64,000 bases of DNA from DASZHJ01 sp035517495. GTDB taxonomy: Bacteria; Pseudomonadota; Alphaproteobacteria; ATCC43930; CGMCC-115725. The DNA lies in NCBI GenBank assembly GCA_035517495.1, contig DATIYT010000083.1, forward strand, positions 62,001 through 126,000, read 5' to 3'. Position 1 is the stretch's first letter. Each line of letters opens with the position of its first letter. A program made the position numbers and the translations under genes. Positions 51,228 through 60,223 of the stretch are shown here, one piece after another. A model generated the notes under the pieces. That model was not told the origin of the DNA. It did not search any database and saw only the letters and a list, made by a program, of their open reading frames with translations.

Positions 51228-52802
51228 ATGCGCCAGCACTTGTCTGCCTTGGACGGAAAGACCTTCGCCGTCGTCGGCTCGGGCGTCAATGGCGCGAGCG
51301 CGGCGCAGCACATTGCCGCCGCGGGATACGATGCGCTTTTGGTCGACAAAGGCGATTTTGGCGCGGGGTCCTCCAGCCGGTCGAGCCGGTTGTTGCACTG
51401 CGGCCTGCGATACCTGGCGCCGGGTGAGTCCACCTGGGAGTTCTTGCGCCGACCGAAGACCTTGGCGATTGCACTCAGGATGGCTCGGGAGGCGATGGCA
51501 TGCCGCGCTCAGATGGTGGAGAAAACGCCGGAGCGCGTGCGCAAGGGTATCTTCTGTTTTCCGATCTACGCGGACGGGACTTACAGCCCGTGGCAGGTTT
51601 CGCTTGCCTTTCGCCTGCTGGAGCGTTTGGGGCCGAATTCGGTTCCGCTCGGCTACAAGCGGGTCGGCCCCGCGGAGATACCCGCTATCCCCGTCGCCCG
51701 TTGGCTCCGCGATCCCGAGAAGCTGCTGGGTTTGGCGATGTTCGACGAATATCGCTTCGAGTGGCCCGAGCGCATCTGCATGGATACCGTGCTGGATGCC
51801 GAGCGGCTCGGTGCCGTGGTGCGCAACTACACGGCCGTTACGCAGATGCGTCGGGTTGGAGACGGCTGGAGTCTTTCCCTCGAGGATCGGCTTGATCCGG
51901 GGGCGACCGCCACCGTGAGCGCCCGCATGGTGCTGAACACGGCCGGCATATGGATCGACCGCGTGAATGCCTCCGCGGGATCGCGCGGCCGCAAGCACAT
52001 TACCGGCACGAAGGGTACCCATATCATGGTGCGCCTGCCGCCGGAGTGCGCGGACTATGGCGTTGCGACCATCAATCGAGTGAACGAACCTTTTTACTGC
52101 TTTCCGTGGCGCGGCATGCACTTCTTCGGCCCCACCGAGACGGTATACGAAGGCGATCCCGACAACGTCACCGCCACCGACGAAGAGATCGATTGGCTCA
52201 TCGACGAAACCAATCACATGTTGCCGGCGCTCCATCTCCGGCGCGAGCATGTGCTGTTTACCTGGGCTGGGGTGCGGCCGCTCGGAGCCGATCCTGGATT
52301 TCCCAAGGGTGTCCGATCGCGCGAGATACATGATCTCGGGCGTGAAGGCTTGCCGGACGTCTACGCGATGACCGCCGGTCCGATAATGACTCACCGGTCG
52401 GCAGGTCCCGAGATGGCAGCCCTTGTCGCATCCAAGCTGAAGCCATCCCGCGCTCCGCAGGTACCGTCCTATGCCGCAACCAAATTTCCCGAGAATCAAA
52501 ACTCGCCGCCTCTCCTCGACGAGGACACCAGCATCAAGCTCTCGGACCTGCAATTTGCGGCGAAGGGTCAGCATGCCACGAGCTTGGTCGATTTGCTGTT
52601 CCGAAGGGTAGGCGCGGGTTGGACGGCGACGATGGGTTATGGCGCGGCCGAGAAAGCGGCTCTGGCGGCGGCGGAAGCAATGGGATGGGATCGAGAACGA
52701 ACCGCGCGCGAGGTCGAGGAATACCGAACCTACCTCAAGCAACTCTATGGCATACGGCCCGAGCACAGAGCGCCGGTCGCCGGGCCGACGGAATCCAAAT
52801 GA
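51228..52802 (+). CDS. Glycerol-3-phosphate-dehydrogenase-like FAD oxidoreductase (GlpD family)
   Basis: 524 aa. FAD motif FAVVGSGVNGASAAQHI and the GlpD signature GSSSRSSRLLHCGLRYL (family normally HGGLRYL, so a Gly is Cys here), then TAGIWIDRVNAS, HITGTKGTHIMV, and FTWAGVRPLGADP; a C-terminal helical domain follows. The paralogous-looking placement beside a peptide-type transporter, not glycerol genes, suggests a substrate other than glycerol-3-phosphate. ATG at 51228. Divergent from the receptor at 51047; converges with the TauD-like gene. Confidence 0.87.
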   Translation: MRQHLSALDGKTFAVVGSGVNGASAAQHIAAAGYDALLVDKGDFGAGSSSRSSRLLHCGLRYLAPGESTWEFLRRPKTLAIALRMAREAMACRAQMVEKTPERVRKGIFCFPIYADGTYSPWQVSLAFRLLERLGPNSVPLGYKRVGPAEIPAIPVARWLRDPEKLLGLAMFDEYRFEWPERICMDTVLDAERLGAVVRNYTAVTQMRRVGDGWSLSLEDRLDPGATATVSARMVLNTAGIWIDRVNASAGSRGRKHITGTKGTHIMVRLPPECADYGVATINRVNEPFYCFPWRGMHFFGPTETVYEGDPDNVTATDEEIDWLIDETNHMLPALHLRREHVLFTWAGVRPLGADPGFPKGVRSREIHDLGREGLPDVYAMTAGPIMTHRSAGPEMAALVASKLKPSRAPQVPSYAATKFPENQNSPPLLDEDTSIKLSDLQFAAKGQHATSLVDLLFRRVGAGWTATMGYGAAEKAALAAAEAMGWDRERTAREVEEYRTYLKQLYGIRPEHRAPVAGPTESK

Positions 52803-52817
52803 TTTGCGCGGCGCGAA

Positions 52818-53726
52818 CTACGCAGCCGTCGACGAAAGAAGCCGCGTTCCGTCGAGGCTTCCTGGCGCGTCCTCTTGAACCATGACACGGCGCAATTCGC
52901 GCCGGCTATTCACATGATCGTAGTCGCGTACCCGATGCATCGTGCAGCGGTTGTCCCACATTACCAAGTCGCCGGGCTGCCAGGCGTGGCTGTAGACGAA
53001 CTCGCGTTGCGTCGCGAACTCGATCAGGTCGAGAAGCAAGACCCGCCCCTCGGGGACCGGCCAACCCACGATATGCGAGGCATGCGAGGCCAAATAAAGC
53101 GTCTTTCGGCCCGAGCCCGGATGCACATGGACCAATGGCCGGTACGCCGGCGGCATCGCCGCCTGCTCCTCTTGGGAGAAGTCGGGCAAGCCCAACTGTC
53201 GGTTGGAATTTATGAGCGCATGGGACGCGACTAACCCTTCGAGCTTCGACTTCATTGCGGCGGGAAGGGCATCATACGCGGCCCGAAGATCGGCGAACTC
53301 GGTCTCACCGCCTTGCGACGGGACGACCCGCGCGTGCAGCAGCGAGTAGCGTCCGGGTATCTTCTTGAACGAGCTATCGGTGTGCCAAAGCCGATTGGCG
53401 AGCTGGTACATTCGGACCCGATTGTCCTCCGGCAAAAGACGGCCTTCCGGGTCGAGATTCGAGACATAGTTGATCTCATGATGGCGACGCTGATGATCGC
53501 GATCCTTCAGCATGGAAAAGGTGGCGCTCTCGAGCGTGCCGAAGAGGCGCCCGAAGGCGAGTTGCTGATCGTCACCGATCTCTTGACGGGGAAAGACGAG
53601 AACCGCATAGCGGTCGAGGGCTGCCACCAGTTCCGCTACACTCGCGGGATCGAGCTTTCCGCGCAGATCGATGCCGGTGATTTCCGCCGTGAAAAGCGGG
53701 TGAAGCTGCCGCAGGGAAACTGGCAT
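52818..53726 (-). CDS. TauD/TfdA-family 2-oxoglutarate dioxygenase
   Basis: 302 aa. Non-haem iron ligands H115-T-D117 in LWHTDSSFKK and H264 in CTMHRVRDYD; 2-oxoglutarate-binding Arg in RRELRRVMV (about residue 280). VVPSQGGETEFADLRAAYD is a family block. Such enzymes hydroxylate sulfonates, aryloxyalkanoates or alkyl amines next to the leaving group. ATG at 53726. Divergent from the PhyH-like gene at 53878; the two stand alone without their own transporter. Confidence 0.91.
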   Translation of the reverse strand: MPVSLRQLHPLFTAEITGIDLRGKLDPASVAELVAALDRYAVLVFPRQEIGDDQQLAFGRLFGTLESATFSMLKDRDHQRRHHEINYVSNLDPEGRLLPEDNRVRMYQLANRLWHTDSSFKKIPGRYSLLHARVVPSQGGETEFADLRAAYDALPAAMKSKLEGLVASHALINSNRQLGLPDFSQEEQAAMPPAYRPLVHVHPGSGRKTLYLASHASHIVGWPVPEGRVLLLDLIEFATQREFVYSHAWQPGDLVMWDNRCTMHRVRDYDHVNSRRELRRVMVQEDAPGSLDGTRLLSSTAA

Positions 53727-53877
53727 CGGTGGATGTCCTGTTTCTCATCCCGCAATTCGGGATCGGGAACGCCGAATATTGGAGCGATAGGGACCGGCGG
53801 GCAAGCCGCGACTAAATCGGCGGCTCGTGCGACACTGGAGAGCACAGACGGACTGCAATCGGCGCAGAGAGGGAGCA

Positions 53878-54780
53878 ATGAGCACGATCGTGCCGGATGA
53901 CGTTGCAAGGTACAGGGAAGAGGGCTTTCTGCTCGTGCCGGACGTACTGAGCCCCGAGGAAGTGGCATCCCTCCGGCGCACCACGGACGAGTTCGTTGAG
54001 CGCTCTCGCGATGCAACATCCCACACGGAGATGTTCGATCTTGAGGATGGGCACACGCGGGCGGCGCCGCGATTGCGCCGCATCATATCGCCGCACCGCT
54101 GGCACCCCGTCTATTCCGCTCTGGTCCGGCACCCCCGCATTATCGCGGTGCTTCGCGCGCTGTGGGGGCCGAACATCCGCTTCGATCAGTCGAAGCTGAA
54201 TATGAAATCGGGGGGCTTCGGCTCGCCCGTCGAATGGCACCAGGACTGGGCATTCTATCCCCATACCAACGACGACCTGGCCGCCGTCGGAATCATGATC
54301 GATGACGTCGATGGCGATAACGGCCCCATGTTGGTACTGCCACGCAGTCACTTGGGACCGGTTCACGACCATCACGCGAATGGAAGGTTTTGCGGTGCCA
54401 TCGACGTCAAGCGCGCGGGTTTGGATGTCTCAAAAGCGGTGCCTTGCCTCGGCCGCGCCGGCACCATCACCGTTCATCACGCGCGGCTGGTGCATGGGTC
54501 TGCGACCAATTTCTCGGTGCGTCACCGCCGATTTCTGCTTCACCAATATCGAGCGGCGGATGCATGGCCGCTGCTGCGCTGGCCCGGCGATTGGGAAAGC
54601 TGGACCGCGCTGCTCGTGTCGGGGGAGGAGACTTTGACGCCGCGTCTCACGCCGATGCCGGTTCGCCTGCCGCTGCCGCCGGCTGAGAACCTCGGTTCGA
54701 TATACGAGAACCAGCGCCAATTGAGATCGCCATACTTCGATCGCCCCAGTGGGGGATCTGGCCCAAGCGCGCGGGTTTAG
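53878..54780 (+). CDS. Phytanoyl-CoA dioxygenase (PhyH) family protein
   Basis: 300 aa. Iron ligands H121-Q-D123 in VEWHQDWAF and the distal His in ITVHHARLVHGS, with Arg in VRHRRFLLHQYRA for 2-oxoglutarate. N-terminal YREEGFLLVPDVLSPEEV is the family start. Bacterial members often hydroxylate small natural products or phosphonates rather than phytanoyl-CoA. ATG at 53878 preceded by AGAGG. Converges with the dehydratase at 54823. Confidence 0.9.
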   Translation: MSTIVPDDVARYREEGFLLVPDVLSPEEVASLRRTTDEFVERSRDATSHTEMFDLEDGHTRAAPRLRRIISPHRWHPVYSALVRHPRIIAVLRALWGPNIRFDQSKLNMKSGGFGSPVEWHQDWAFYPHTNDDLAAVGIMIDDVDGDNGPMLVLPRSHLGPVHDHHANGRFCGAIDVKRAGLDVSKAVPCLGRAGTITVHHARLVHGSATNFSVRHRRFLLHQYRAADAWPLLRWPGDWESWTALLVSGEETLTPRLTPMPVRLPLPPAENLGSIYENQRQLRSPYFDRPSGGSGPSARV

Positions 54781-54784
54781 CCAG

Positions 54785-54799
54785 GGGCGGCAACCGCCC
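54785..54799. terminator. Small GC hairpin between convergent genes
   Basis: GGGCGG-caa-CCGCCC at 54785-54799, 4 bases after the PhyH-like stop and before the convergent dehydratase stop. Stable stem, no T-run, so only a possible bidirectional terminator. Confidence 0.3.
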
Positions 54800-54822
54800 A
54801 CAACGCTCGGGTATGAACAAAT

Positions 54823-55986
54823 CTAGGAAGCGGCGACCTGGCGCAATGCCGCTTCGTCGATCTCGATGCCAAGCCCCGGCCCCTGCGGCACCCGCATCCG
54901 CCCGTTCTCGCAACGGATCGGCGATTTCAGGAACTGGTTCGCGACATCCAAGACGACCGGTTGGAATTCGACGATATCGACATGCGGCGCCGCGGCCGCA
55001 ACCTGCAGCGTCGCCGCAATCATCACGCACGATGCCATTCCCATGTGCAGCGCCACCGGAACATGGAAGGTCTCCGCGAGATCGATGATCGCCAATCCCT
55101 CGGTAATGCCGCAGCGACCGATATCCGGCTGCGCGATATCGAGCGCGCGCTGCTCGAGCCAAGGAAGGAACTCGAGCCGAGTGCGGAGTGCTTCGCCGTT
55201 GGCGATCGGCAGGTCGAGCGCCCGCGCCAGCTCGGCATTGCCGCGGGAGTCCTCGGGCTCGATCGGTGCTTCGAGCCACGTCGCTCCCGCCTTTTCCAGC
55301 AATCGGCCAAGGCGGTGAGCGTCATTGAGGTCGTATTTCCAGAGGGTGTCGATCGCAACGCGCGCTTTGCCGCCCGAGCCGGAGATCAGCGCCTGCACGA
55401 GCTCCGCGTCAACCGTCACGCCGAACCCGCCGAACAGCTTGAAGTCGAGAAAGCCGCGCTCCACGAAGCCGCGAACGACCGCCTGCTTCTCGGCGATACC
55501 CTCGCCTCGGACACCCGATACGTAGACCGGCACTTCCTTGCGACAAGGTCCCCCGAGAAGCACGTGAATAGGCAATCCCGCCGCTTTTCCCGCGATGTCC
55601 CAAAGCGCGGTGTCGATCGCGGAAATGGCATCCAGCATGAATCCGCCGGTGTGGCCGCGCAGATTCATCAGGTCGTACATTTCCCGGCGAAGCGCCCGGG
55701 TCGCTCGCGGGTCGCGGCCCATGAGGGTGGGCGTCAGGATGTGCCGGACGATTGAGGCGCTCACTTCCGGTGCGATCGGCGACTGCCCTTCGCCGTATCC
55801 AACAATTCCTTCATCGGTCTCGACGCGCGCGATCATGGTTTCGATGCGCGGAGAGTAGATGCCCCGCCAGTCCGGCTGTACCAGGTAGGGTGCTGCTTTC
55901 GCTTCGGGCGCGGTTTCGCCTTTCCCCCCAAAGAAGTCGCCTTGATTGAATTTCACCGAAAAGGCCGTAATAGCTGTGATTCGCAT
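54823..55986 (-). CDS. Enolase-superfamily sugar-acid dehydratase/racemase (mandelate-racemase group)
   Basis: 387 aa. Capping domain plus barrel; metal ligands in VAIDTLWKYD, LEAPIEPED and ANGEALR; catalytic base candidates are Lys in DFKLFGGFG and His in VALHMGMAS. The pair Lys/His with Asp-Glu-Glu is typical of acid-sugar dehydratases. Full length for the family. ATG at 55986. Divergent from the polyamine-type operon at 56170 that ends in a DapA-family lyase: dehydratase plus lyase is the usual pair in aldonate/aldarate catabolism, so a sugar acid substrate is a fair inference. Confidence 0.9.
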   Translation of the reverse strand: MRITAITAFSVKFNQGDFFGGKGETAPEAKAAPYLVQPDWRGIYSPRIETMIARVETDEGIVGYGEGQSPIAPEVSASIVRHILTPTLMGRDPRATRALRREMYDLMNLRGHTGGFMLDAISAIDTALWDIAGKAAGLPIHVLLGGPCRKEVPVYVSGVRGEGIAEKQAVVRGFVERGFLDFKLFGGFGVTVDAELVQALISGSGGKARVAIDTLWKYDLNDAHRLGRLLEKAGATWLEAPIEPEDSRGNAELARALDLPIANGEALRTRLEFLPWLEQRALDIAQPDIGRCGITEGLAIIDLAETFHVPVALHMGMASCVMIAATLQVAAAAPHVDIVEFQPVVLDVANQFLKSPIRCENGRMRVPQGPGLGIEIDEAALRQVAAS

Positions 55987-56079
55987 ATGTCCGCTCCGTA
56001 AAACGAGTAAAGATTGTCATTCCGAGATTGCCGAGACAAGCGTGCTGCGCTCGACAATTCGTTAAATACGGTCCTTTAC

Positions 56080-56108
56080 TTGACGGCGCAAAGCCTGGGT
56101 CGATAGCA
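56080..56108 (+). promoter_or_regulatory. Candidate sigma70 promoter before the receptor gene
   Basis: TTGACG (56080-56085), 17-base spacer, ATAGCA (56103-56108), about 60 bases before the ATG at 56170. Close to consensus at -35, weak at -10. It would drive the five-gene operon 56170-61132. Confidence 0.35.
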
Positions 56109-56169
56109 TTTCCAGAGCGGTTGATGCTCGCCCAAGTACGCATCGACAGAAAACGAGGGAGGAGAAAAC

Positions 56170-57309
56170 ATGTCGAGAAAGCGGACCGACCGATCCTCGA
56201 AGGGTCGCATCTCGCGTCGCCACGCGCTACTCGCCGGTGGTGCGCTCGCCGGATTCACCGCAACCAATTTTCTGGTCCCGCGCGAGCTGCTGGCGCAGGA
56301 CAAGCTGACCAGTGAACTCGTCATCACCACCTGGGGCGGATCGTTCGCCGATGCCGTCCGAGCGAAAGTCGTGGAGCCCTTCCAGAAAGAATACGGCGTC
56401 CGTGTCACCATGGGAGTGACCGGCAATCAGGCCGAGATGCTGACCAAGTTGCGGGCGGCGACGATGGGGGGCACTCCCGACATCGACCTCTGCTTCAACG
56501 ATCTGTCGTTCTCCTATTCGGCCATCAAGCAAGGGCTCGTCGAGCCGCTTCGCGTCGAGAACATTCCCAACCTCAAGACCGTGCTGCCGATCTTCAACAA
56601 GCTGGAGCATCCGGTACCCTGGGACCCGGGCCCGGACGTTCATGGCGCGCCCGGCCAGTATGTGGCGCGCGGCATCACTTACAACACGAAGCGCATCACG
56701 CGCGAGATCAATAGCGTGGCCGAACTCTGGAATCCCGAATTCACGGGCAAGCTCGGCATCTTCACGGTGACGCAGTGGATGATGCTCAATGCCGGATTCT
56801 ATACGGGCCAGAACATGAACAATTTCACGGATCTTGACGCGATCTGGAAGGCGCTCGGCGACCAGCGCAAGATCGTAGGCCGGTACTACGGCAATCTCGC
56901 GGAGGGACAGGAGCTGTTCGTGAACGAGACGATCACGATATCGCCGTTCAACGGTGGTCGTACCGTCGCGATTCAGCGGCGCGGCCTCGATGCCCGCTTC
57001 GTGCTGCCCAAGGAAGGTTATCACCTGAACGCCGACCTGCTGCTGATTTCCAAGGGCACGCGCAACCGGCTCGCCGCCGAAAAGTTCATCGACTTCTTCT
57101 ACCGGCCCGAGATCGCGACCGCGGCGTCGCTTGCTTTCGGTTTTGCCGTCGGAACGCGCAACGTCGAGCCAACTCAGGAAATCAAGGACACTATTCCCGA
57201 CTACGATCCGACCGGCGAATTCAAGGGTGCCACTCTGGCCGATCCCGTCTATTGGGACACCAATGTGGGTCGCTGGAACGACAAGGTGAAGGAGATCATG
57301 TCGTCCTGA
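56170..57309 (+). CDS. Polyamine-type ABC substrate-binding protein (PotD-like), Tat-exported
   Basis: 379 aa. Twin-arginine signal (ISRRHALLAGGALAGFTATN, cleavage near LLAQ). Mature start LVITTWGGSFADAVRAKVV, then EMLTKLRAATMGGTPDIDLC. It is clearly different from the left-edge and 25637 receptors, so a different ligand. ATG at 56170 with GGGAGGAG upstream. First gene of receptor-ATPase-PotB-PotC-lyase operon. Confidence 0.91.
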   Translation: MSRKRTDRSSKGRISRRHALLAGGALAGFTATNFLVPRELLAQDKLTSELVITTWGGSFADAVRAKVVEPFQKEYGVRVTMGVTGNQAEMLTKLRAATMGGTPDIDLCFNDLSFSYSAIKQGLVEPLRVENIPNLKTVLPIFNKLEHPVPWDPGPDVHGAPGQYVARGITYNTKRITREINSVAELWNPEFTGKLGIFTVTQWMMLNAGFYTGQNMNNFTDLDAIWKALGDQRKIVGRYYGNLAEGQELFVNETITISPFNGGRTVAIQRRGLDARFVLPKEGYHLNADLLLISKGTRNRLAAEKFIDFFYRPEIATAASLAFGFAVGTRNVEPTQEIKDTIPDYDPTGEFKGATLADPVYWDTNVGRWNDKVKEIMSS

Positions 57310-57385
57310 AGTCGGCGGGAACGCCCAGAGAAGCCATGCGGTCGCGTCCGGCGATTGATCATGTCTGTGCCGACGACCGGGCCGC

Positions 57386-58519
57386 ATGACTTCCGATACG
57401 ATCGTTGAGCTCGTTGAAGTCACCAAGCGATTTGGCACGACACTGGCCGTCGATAATGCCTCGTTTGCGGTAAGCCGAGGAGAATTCTGCACCCTGCTGG
57501 GGCCGTCCGGCTGCGGCAAGACGACGTTGCTGCGCACGATTGCGGGATTCGAATTTCCCGATTCGGGCGATGTGCGGATCGCCGGGAAAAGCTGCCTCGA
57601 CCAACCTCCCCATCGCCGCAATCTCGCGATGGTTTTCCAGGGCTATGCGCTGTTTCCTCATCGCACGGTGCTGCAGAACGTGATGTTCGGCCTCCGCATG
57701 CGCAAAATGGGCTCGCCCAGCGACATCGCGAGCTGGGCGCGCAGCGCGCTCGGAATGGTCGGGCTCGAAGGCTTCGAGGACCGACATCCGCAGCAACTTT
57801 CCGGCGGTCAGCAGCAGCGCGTGGCGCTTGCCCGCGCGCTGGTGCTGAAGCCCGAGGTATTGCTGCTGGACGAGCCGCTGGGCGCGCTCGACCTCAAGCT
57901 GCGCAAGACCATGCGTTACGAGCTGAAACGACTGCAACGGACGACCGGGATTACCACGATTTATGTGACGCACGATCAGGAAGAGGCCATGTCGATGTCC
58001 GACAAGGTCATCCTGCTGAACAGCGGTCGCATCGAACAGGTGGGCCGCCCGGAGGAAATCTATCAAGCCCCCCGATCGGCTTTTGTCGGCGACTTCATTG
58101 GCGAATCGAATTTAGTGCCCGCGACGATCGTCGAGCTGATGCCGGCAGGTCGCGTCCGCGTGCGACTCGACGGCACCGGTCGCATGGCTGCGGCGCGGCT
58201 GGCGGAGAGCGGCAACAGGCCAAGTGTCGGCGACGCCGTCACGGTGCTGATCCGTGCCGAATGCGTCCGTCTCGCACCCGCCGACTCGAACAGCACCGAC
58301 GGATGGTTCGCGGGCGAGGTGATCGAGCGTTCTTTTCTCGGTGCGACGAGCCGGCTTTACGTCAAGGCCGGGGGTAGCGATCGCATCGTGATCGCCGACT
58401 TGATCGGGCCCACTCCGCCTTGGGCGCAAGTGTCGGCCAAGGTGCGGTTCTCTTGGGAAGCTGACGATGGCCTCGTCTATGGTCCCGGCGATGCTCCGGC
58501 CGCGGGCGCGCCGCCATGA
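57386..58519 (+). CDS. Polyamine-type ABC transporter ATPase (PotA-like)
   Basis: 377 aa. Walker A GPSGCGKTT, Q-loop VFQGYALFPHRTV, signature LSGGQQQR, Walker B VLLLDEPLGALD, YVTHDQEEAM, and a C-terminal TOBE_2 domain. ATG at 57386 has no strong ribosome site. Its stop overlaps the next gene (ATGA at 58516-58519). Confidence 0.93.
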   Translation: MTSDTIVELVEVTKRFGTTLAVDNASFAVSRGEFCTLLGPSGCGKTTLLRTIAGFEFPDSGDVRIAGKSCLDQPPHRRNLAMVFQGYALFPHRTVLQNVMFGLRMRKMGSPSDIASWARSALGMVGLEGFEDRHPQQLSGGQQQRVALARALVLKPEVLLLDEPLGALDLKLRKTMRYELKRLQRTTGITTIYVTHDQEEAMSMSDKVILLNSGRIEQVGRPEEIYQAPRSAFVGDFIGESNLVPATIVELMPAGRVRVRLDGTGRMAAARLAESGNRPSVGDAVTVLIRAECVRLAPADSNSTDGWFAGEVIERSFLGATSRLYVKAGGSDRIVIADLIGPTPPWAQVSAKVRFSWEADDGLVYGPGDAPAAGAPP

Positions 58520-59379
58520 AGGCGCGCACGATGACACGCAACAGCAGCGTTGCGCTCGTGCCGCCGCTCGCTTGGCTCGGTGTCTTCTTTCTCGTCCCCA
58601 TGATCGCGGTATTTGTCTACAGCCTTGCGACCCGCACACCCGGCGGCGACGTGGCGCTCGGTGTTTCTTTCCAGAACTACGCCCGGATCGGCCAGTCCGC
58701 GCTCTATCTCTGGGGCGCTCTCCGGTCGCTTTGGATAGCGCTCGAGGTCACGGTTGCGACATTGGTGGTGGCGTACCCCGTTGCCTACTATCTCGCGCTC
58801 GTGGCGGCGCGCTGGCGGATTGTCCTCTTCGTTCTTCTCATCGTGCCCTGGTGGTGCAGCATCCTGGTCAAGAGTTTTGCCTGGGTCGCCATTCTCTCGG
58901 AGAGAGGCGTGCTCAACCGCGCACTGTTGGCCGTCGGCTTGATCGATCATCCGCTGAAGCTTCTCTACAACGAATTCGCCGTCGTGATCGGACTCGTTCA
59001 TGTGCTGATACCGTTCATGGTCCTTCCGATCTACGCCACGTTGGAAAAGCTCGATCGGCGGCTTATAGAGGCTGCGGGCAACTTGGGGTCATCGCCGCTC
59101 CGTGCGTTCTGGGAAGTCATCTTGCCGCTCAGTCTCCCCGGCGTGGCCGCGGGATCCTTGCTCACCTTCATCCTCAGCTTCGGTTCCTATATCACGCCGG
59201 CTCTGCTCGGGTCCGACCGCGCGCAGATGATCGCGAACCTCATCCAATCGCAGTTCATGGAATCCTTCGATTGGCCCTTCGGTGCCGCCCTCTCGATGGT
59301 GCTGCTCGCCCTCGTACTGGCTCTGTTGGCGGCATTCAATCGGTTGATAGGACTCGATCGGCTATGGGGCCCACGATGA
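58516..59379 (+). CDS. Polyamine-type ABC transporter permease (PotB-like)
   Basis: 287 aa, six helices. LVKSFAWVAILSERGVLNRA and coupling loop EAAGNLGSSPLRAFWEVILP. Overlaps the ATPase by 4 bases and the next permease by 4 bases (ATGA at 59376-59379). Confidence 0.92.
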   Translation: MKARTMTRNSSVALVPPLAWLGVFFLVPMIAVFVYSLATRTPGGDVALGVSFQNYARIGQSALYLWGALRSLWIALEVTVATLVVAYPVAYYLALVAARWRIVLFVLLIVPWWCSILVKSFAWVAILSERGVLNRALLAVGLIDHPLKLLYNEFAVVIGLVHVLIPFMVLPIYATLEKLDRRLIEAAGNLGSSPLRAFWEVILPLSLPGVAAGSLLTFILSFGSYITPALLGSDRAQMIANLIQSQFMESFDWPFGAALSMVLLALVLALLAAFNRLIGLDRLWGPR

Positions 59380-60191
59380 TGAGCGGAGCGAACACGCGCC
59401 GTTACCGACCGCGGCGCTCGATCGCTCTGCGGGTCGTCGTGGCCGCGGTCTATGTGTTTCTGTTCCTGCCGATCGTGGCGGTCGTGCTGCTCGGATTTAG
59501 CGAGAACATCAGCATCATCGCCTTCGACCAGTTTACCCTGCGCTGGTATCGGCAGCTCATCGGCGATGAGCCGGTCCTGAGTGCGCTCTGGTTCAGTGTT
59601 CAGCTTGGCATTCTCTCCGGCGGCCTTGCGGTCGCGCTTGGGACAATGGCGGCGTTCGGCTTGGTGCGCGGTCCCATGCGCGGCAAAGCGATCATGCAGA
59701 CGGCGCTCTATTCGCCGATCGTGGTTCCCGAGATCATCATCGCCGTCGCCCTGTTGATCCTCTTCGTCCTGCTCCGCATTCCGCGCGGCTACATTGCGCT
59801 CATCATCGGCCATTCGGTACTGATCCTGCCGTATGTGACATCGATCGTGAGCGCTCGACTTTACGGCTTCGACAAATCGCTCGAGGAAGCATCCGCCAAT
59901 CTCGGGGCATCGCCCATACGGACTCTCTGGGAGGTAACGCTACCGCTGTTGCTGCCCGCGATCATCGGAGCGGCCTTGATCGCCTTCAAGGTCAGCTTCG
60001 ATGAGGTTGTGGGCTCGATGTTCTGGGCGTCGGCGCGCGCCCAACCGCTGCCGGTCCTGGTTTTTTCCATGCTGCAGTTCGAGTTGACCCCGGAGGTGAA
60101 CGCGATCGGCACCGTCATGCTGACCGTGACGCTCGGGGTATTGGGCGCCTATCAGCTTGTCGAATGGCGCCGCCGCAAGGCGCGAATGTGA
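59376..60191 (+). CDS. Polyamine-type ABC transporter permease (PotC-like)
   Basis: 271 aa, six helices. Coupling loop EASANLGASPIRTLWEVTLP, and the preceding block IIGHSVLILPYVTSIVSARL. Starts at ATG 59376 (or the following ATG at 59379), overlapping the stop of PotB. The frame is open far upstream, but that part is only the shadow of the previous two genes. Confidence 0.91.
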   Translation: MMSGANTRRYRPRRSIALRVVVAAVYVFLFLPIVAVVLLGFSENISIIAFDQFTLRWYRQLIGDEPVLSALWFSVQLGILSGGLAVALGTMAAFGLVRGPMRGKAIMQTALYSPIVVPEIIIAVALLILFVLLRIPRGYIALIIGHSVLILPYVTSIVSARLYGFDKSLEEASANLGASPIRTLWEVTLPLLLPAIIGAALIAFKVSFDEVVGSMFWASARAQPLPVLVFSMLQFELTPEVNAIGTVMLTVTLGVLGAYQLVEWRRRKARM

Positions 60192-60223
60192 CTGGCCGTC
60201 AACTCACGCAAGGGCGAAAGATC

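Noticed and set aside
58467..59375. In-frame extension of the second PotC-like permease to 574 residues
   Set aside because: The upstream part is the shadow of the PotB-like gene; ATGA overlap at 59376 marks the true start.
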